Assembly (NCBI RefSeq): GCF_048771995.1
Contig: NC_133024.1
Coordinates: 61,400,501 to 61,464,500, forward strand
Direction of reading: 5' to 3'
Source of the DNA: Taeniopygia guttata
Taxonomy: Eukaryota > Chordata > Aves > Passeriformes > Estrildidae
Length of the DNA stretch: 64,000 bases
This document shows, in pieces, positions 61,623 to 64,000 of the stretch. The notes beneath the pieces were generated by a model. That model made no database searches, had not been told where the DNA came from, and saw only the letters and a list, made by a program, of their open reading frames with translations. The translations under genes were made by a program, and so were the position numbers. The number at the start of each line of letters is the position of its first letter. Position 1 is the stretch's first letter.

Positions 61623-64000
61623 AAGATCCTTAAGAACCACTCCATGTGAGCCAAGAAAGACCTCAAACTTTCCACCCTCAGGACTAAAACCTGAAAGACT
61701 ATCAGAGTGACATTTTAGAAAGTTCAGTGAAGCAAAATTCCTAAAAGATGGTGTGGTGCACATGTCTTTGCAGCTGAAGTGATGCTGCAGGGTTAGAGCA
61801 GAGGGTGAAAAACTTTTGCATCTCATGAATGCCTCTGAAAAAGTCCCTTCTCTACCCTGGAATGAAGGACTGCTTGCAGCACGGTGTTAATTTATCCCTA
61901 TGACAGGCCAGATGGCTGGTGGCCAGTGCAGCAGCCCAGTGCCTGGGGTGTGGAGGGGCAGAGCAGAAACCTGTGGGGCTGAGGCTGCTGCCCTGGCTGT
62001 CATTGACAGTACTGGTGCCAGATCTGCCCTTCCCTTTTTTGGGATCAATCTGGGGAGGTGTATTTTGGGCTGAGGGGGCTGAAACAGCAGGAGCCTCCGC
62101 CCAGCGTGCAGGCAGAGTTTGGAGCTGCCAAGCCACTGTCCTGGGGTGGGCTGCCAGCCCTTTCTGGGGAATTTAGGCTGATTCAGAGTGCCACTGCTCA
62201 GCACCTGGGAAGCAACAGCACCTCGAAGAAGACAAAGGGATGTTGCTGGCCTGACAAGAAGATGTAAATCATTTTTTGTTTTAATATGACTGAAGAGAGG
62301 CTTGATTCCCAGTTTGTCCCATGAAATAAGCCTGTATTTGCAGTCTTTCAAACTTAGTAGTATTGCATCAAAGAAATAACTGACACTAGAATTAATTTCT
62401 CCAGCTCACTTGGAAGATTAGCTCCCTGAATATTGACTGATTGCTTTGGTCAATAGGCAATGTACAGCTTGCTGAATGAGTGTTTTTTGTTTTGTGTTTT
62501 GCATTCCCTTGCTGAATGCTTCAGATTTTACTGGTGGAGATTTCATACTGACTCTGCTTTTTTTGTTTCCATTATAAGACTTTTAAGTTGCTGATGGAAA
62601 CTTCTGCCCTTGACTATGAGCACAGCCAAGGGTAACATCCCCATGCCAAATACTAGAGGGGATGCCATCAGCCCCTTAAATCAAGAAAACGACATTTGCT
62701 ACTAATGTACTACAAATTGCTAGTCTTCCTGGTCCCTGATGCTGTGGGAGTGGGTGCCAGGGGCACTGAGGAGCTGGCAGGGTTTAGGAGAAGGATAGGA
62801 AGCAGCTCTTGCAGCCACTTGCTGAACCCTGTCCCAGGGAGGGGCGGGCTGTGGGGCTTTCTGCCCCAGCAGCAGACACACAGGCAGGATTTTGAGTCAC
62901 ATCATAACTATTGCAGATTTCCATCGAGCAAAAAAACATATAAAGAAACACTCCAAAGAGGCTAAGCCCTCTGGCTGGGCTGGGTGATGGAGGGAGTTAA
63001 ATGGCTGGAAAACATTGCTAAACAGTTAAATCCAGCAGTGAGTGTTGAAGCAGCTGATTCTCTAAACACATAATTTCCCTGCAGCCTAAGCTGGATTTGA
63101 GGGGAGTGTTGCCCTAGCAGGAGCTGCAGGGCTGCTGGGGAAGAGTGGGGCATGGAGAAGGGGATCGGAATGTGCCCAGAGTGCACAAACCTGGAGCCAT
63201 TGCTCAGGCAAAATTCCAAGAGACCAGCCCCTTAATGCAATTTCACTGGGGCTTTGAATGCAATTTTTACATAGCATCTTTCTCCTTGACAAATCCAAAT
63301 GCTTTCATCAGTGATGACTGGCACCAGCCCCCTGTGGCTCCTCTTGGACTGGATTCAAGCTATATGTTGTTTTTTGCTATAAATCTTTCTATTCCACTCC
63401 CATTCCCCTGTTTCCCTCCCCACCTTTTAAATTCTTCATTGATTTAGTGCTCCCCCTTCAGAGGCTATCAAACAGCTTTTCCCCGAACACTTCTGGTTGC
63501 TCCAGTGAAATAGGCTTGGAAGAAAAGTGGTTCCAGGCTGAGAACTTGAGGTTATACATGAGCTCTGTACAGAGATTGAAAAGCTCTGAGTTGTTATAGC
63601 AGCTGTCCCAGCTGAAAAAATGTCAGGGAGTGGGATCATTTTCTGTGTATTTTATGGACAGGGAATAGGCCAGGTTCCCTGGTATTTGAGTTACTCTGGG
63701 GTTGTTCAGCCAACCCCTACACTTTGTAGGATAGTAATCAGATCCTCAGTGCCCTTGAAGTGTGCCAACACTCAGGGTAGAAAGGAATAGATCTATGCCA
63801 AGCTCTAAGTGGACTTTTAAGTGTGTAAGCCATTTTTCTACTTGTAAAATCTAGGTTTCATTCCGTAAAAGGACTTGGACACCTTTTCTTCTGGGGAGTT
63901 TGATGCAATTTTTCTCTAAATTAAGGCAGAGCAAACTGTTCTCAGGGGCTAACTCCCTCTCCCCCTCTGTTTTTCTGTTTGTGATTAAGACAGGATTTGA
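61623..64000. other. Unannotated non-coding DNA
   Basis: No supported gene. A GC-richer patch at about 61910-62230 produces a 154-codon minus-strand frame (61887-62351) overlapped by open frames on the other strand; no domain is recognisable. A second GC-richer patch lies at about 62730-62880. Confidence 0.5.

Noticed and set aside
61887..62351. 154-codon minus-strand frame in a GC-richer patch
   Set aside because: Several frames are open at once over these bases, as expected where TAA, TAG and TGA are rare, and no family is recognisable.

Overview
This window looks like bird nuclear DNA that holds no protein-coding gene I can support. It is AT-rich and CpG-poor by eye. The reading frames are short, scattered over both strands and rarely exceed 120 codons; the longest are 169, 156, 154 and 151 codons, about what chance gives in 64 kb. 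There are no operons, ribosome binding sites, tRNA or rRNA genes and no CRISPR array. The avian call rests on two repeat types I recognise: 3'-truncated CR1 LINEs (23600-23862, 48345-48621, 61396-61622) and a solo LTR of an ERVL-type endogenous retrovirus (49146-49691) of a kind familiar from Neoaves, including songbirds. The region is therefore either intergenic or the inside of a long intron.

Layout. 1-23.6 kb: mostly unannotated DNA with two decayed MIR-like SINE remnants, a few homopolymer tracts, and a splice-acceptor plus polyadenylation-signal arrangement near 4.5 kb that could be the last exon of a non-coding transcript. 23.6-31 kb: a CR1 copy on the minus strand, a perfect 16-bp hairpin at 25.8 kb, an unidentified partly open stretch near 28.7-29.2 kb, and a very old L3/CR1-like LINE fragment near 30.3-30.8 kb. 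31-48 kb: unannotated, with A/T-rich and G-rich tracts and a third MIR-like remnant. 48-50 kb: a plus-strand CR1 carrying an internal exact 30-bp tandem duplication, followed by the solo LTR with a 5-bp target-site duplication (one mismatch). 50-64 kb: unannotated apart from the 61.4 kb CR1 and the most unusual signal in the window.

That signal is a 56-bp sequence present twice in opposite orientation (57179-57234 and 60627-60682), identical at every base, 3,392 bp apart, with similarity ending abruptly on both sides of both copies. I cannot assign it to a known element; a transposon end pair, a templated repair insertion or an assembly artefact are all possible.

There is no set of genes acting together here. 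The interest lies in mobile-element history, small duplications and inverted repeats.
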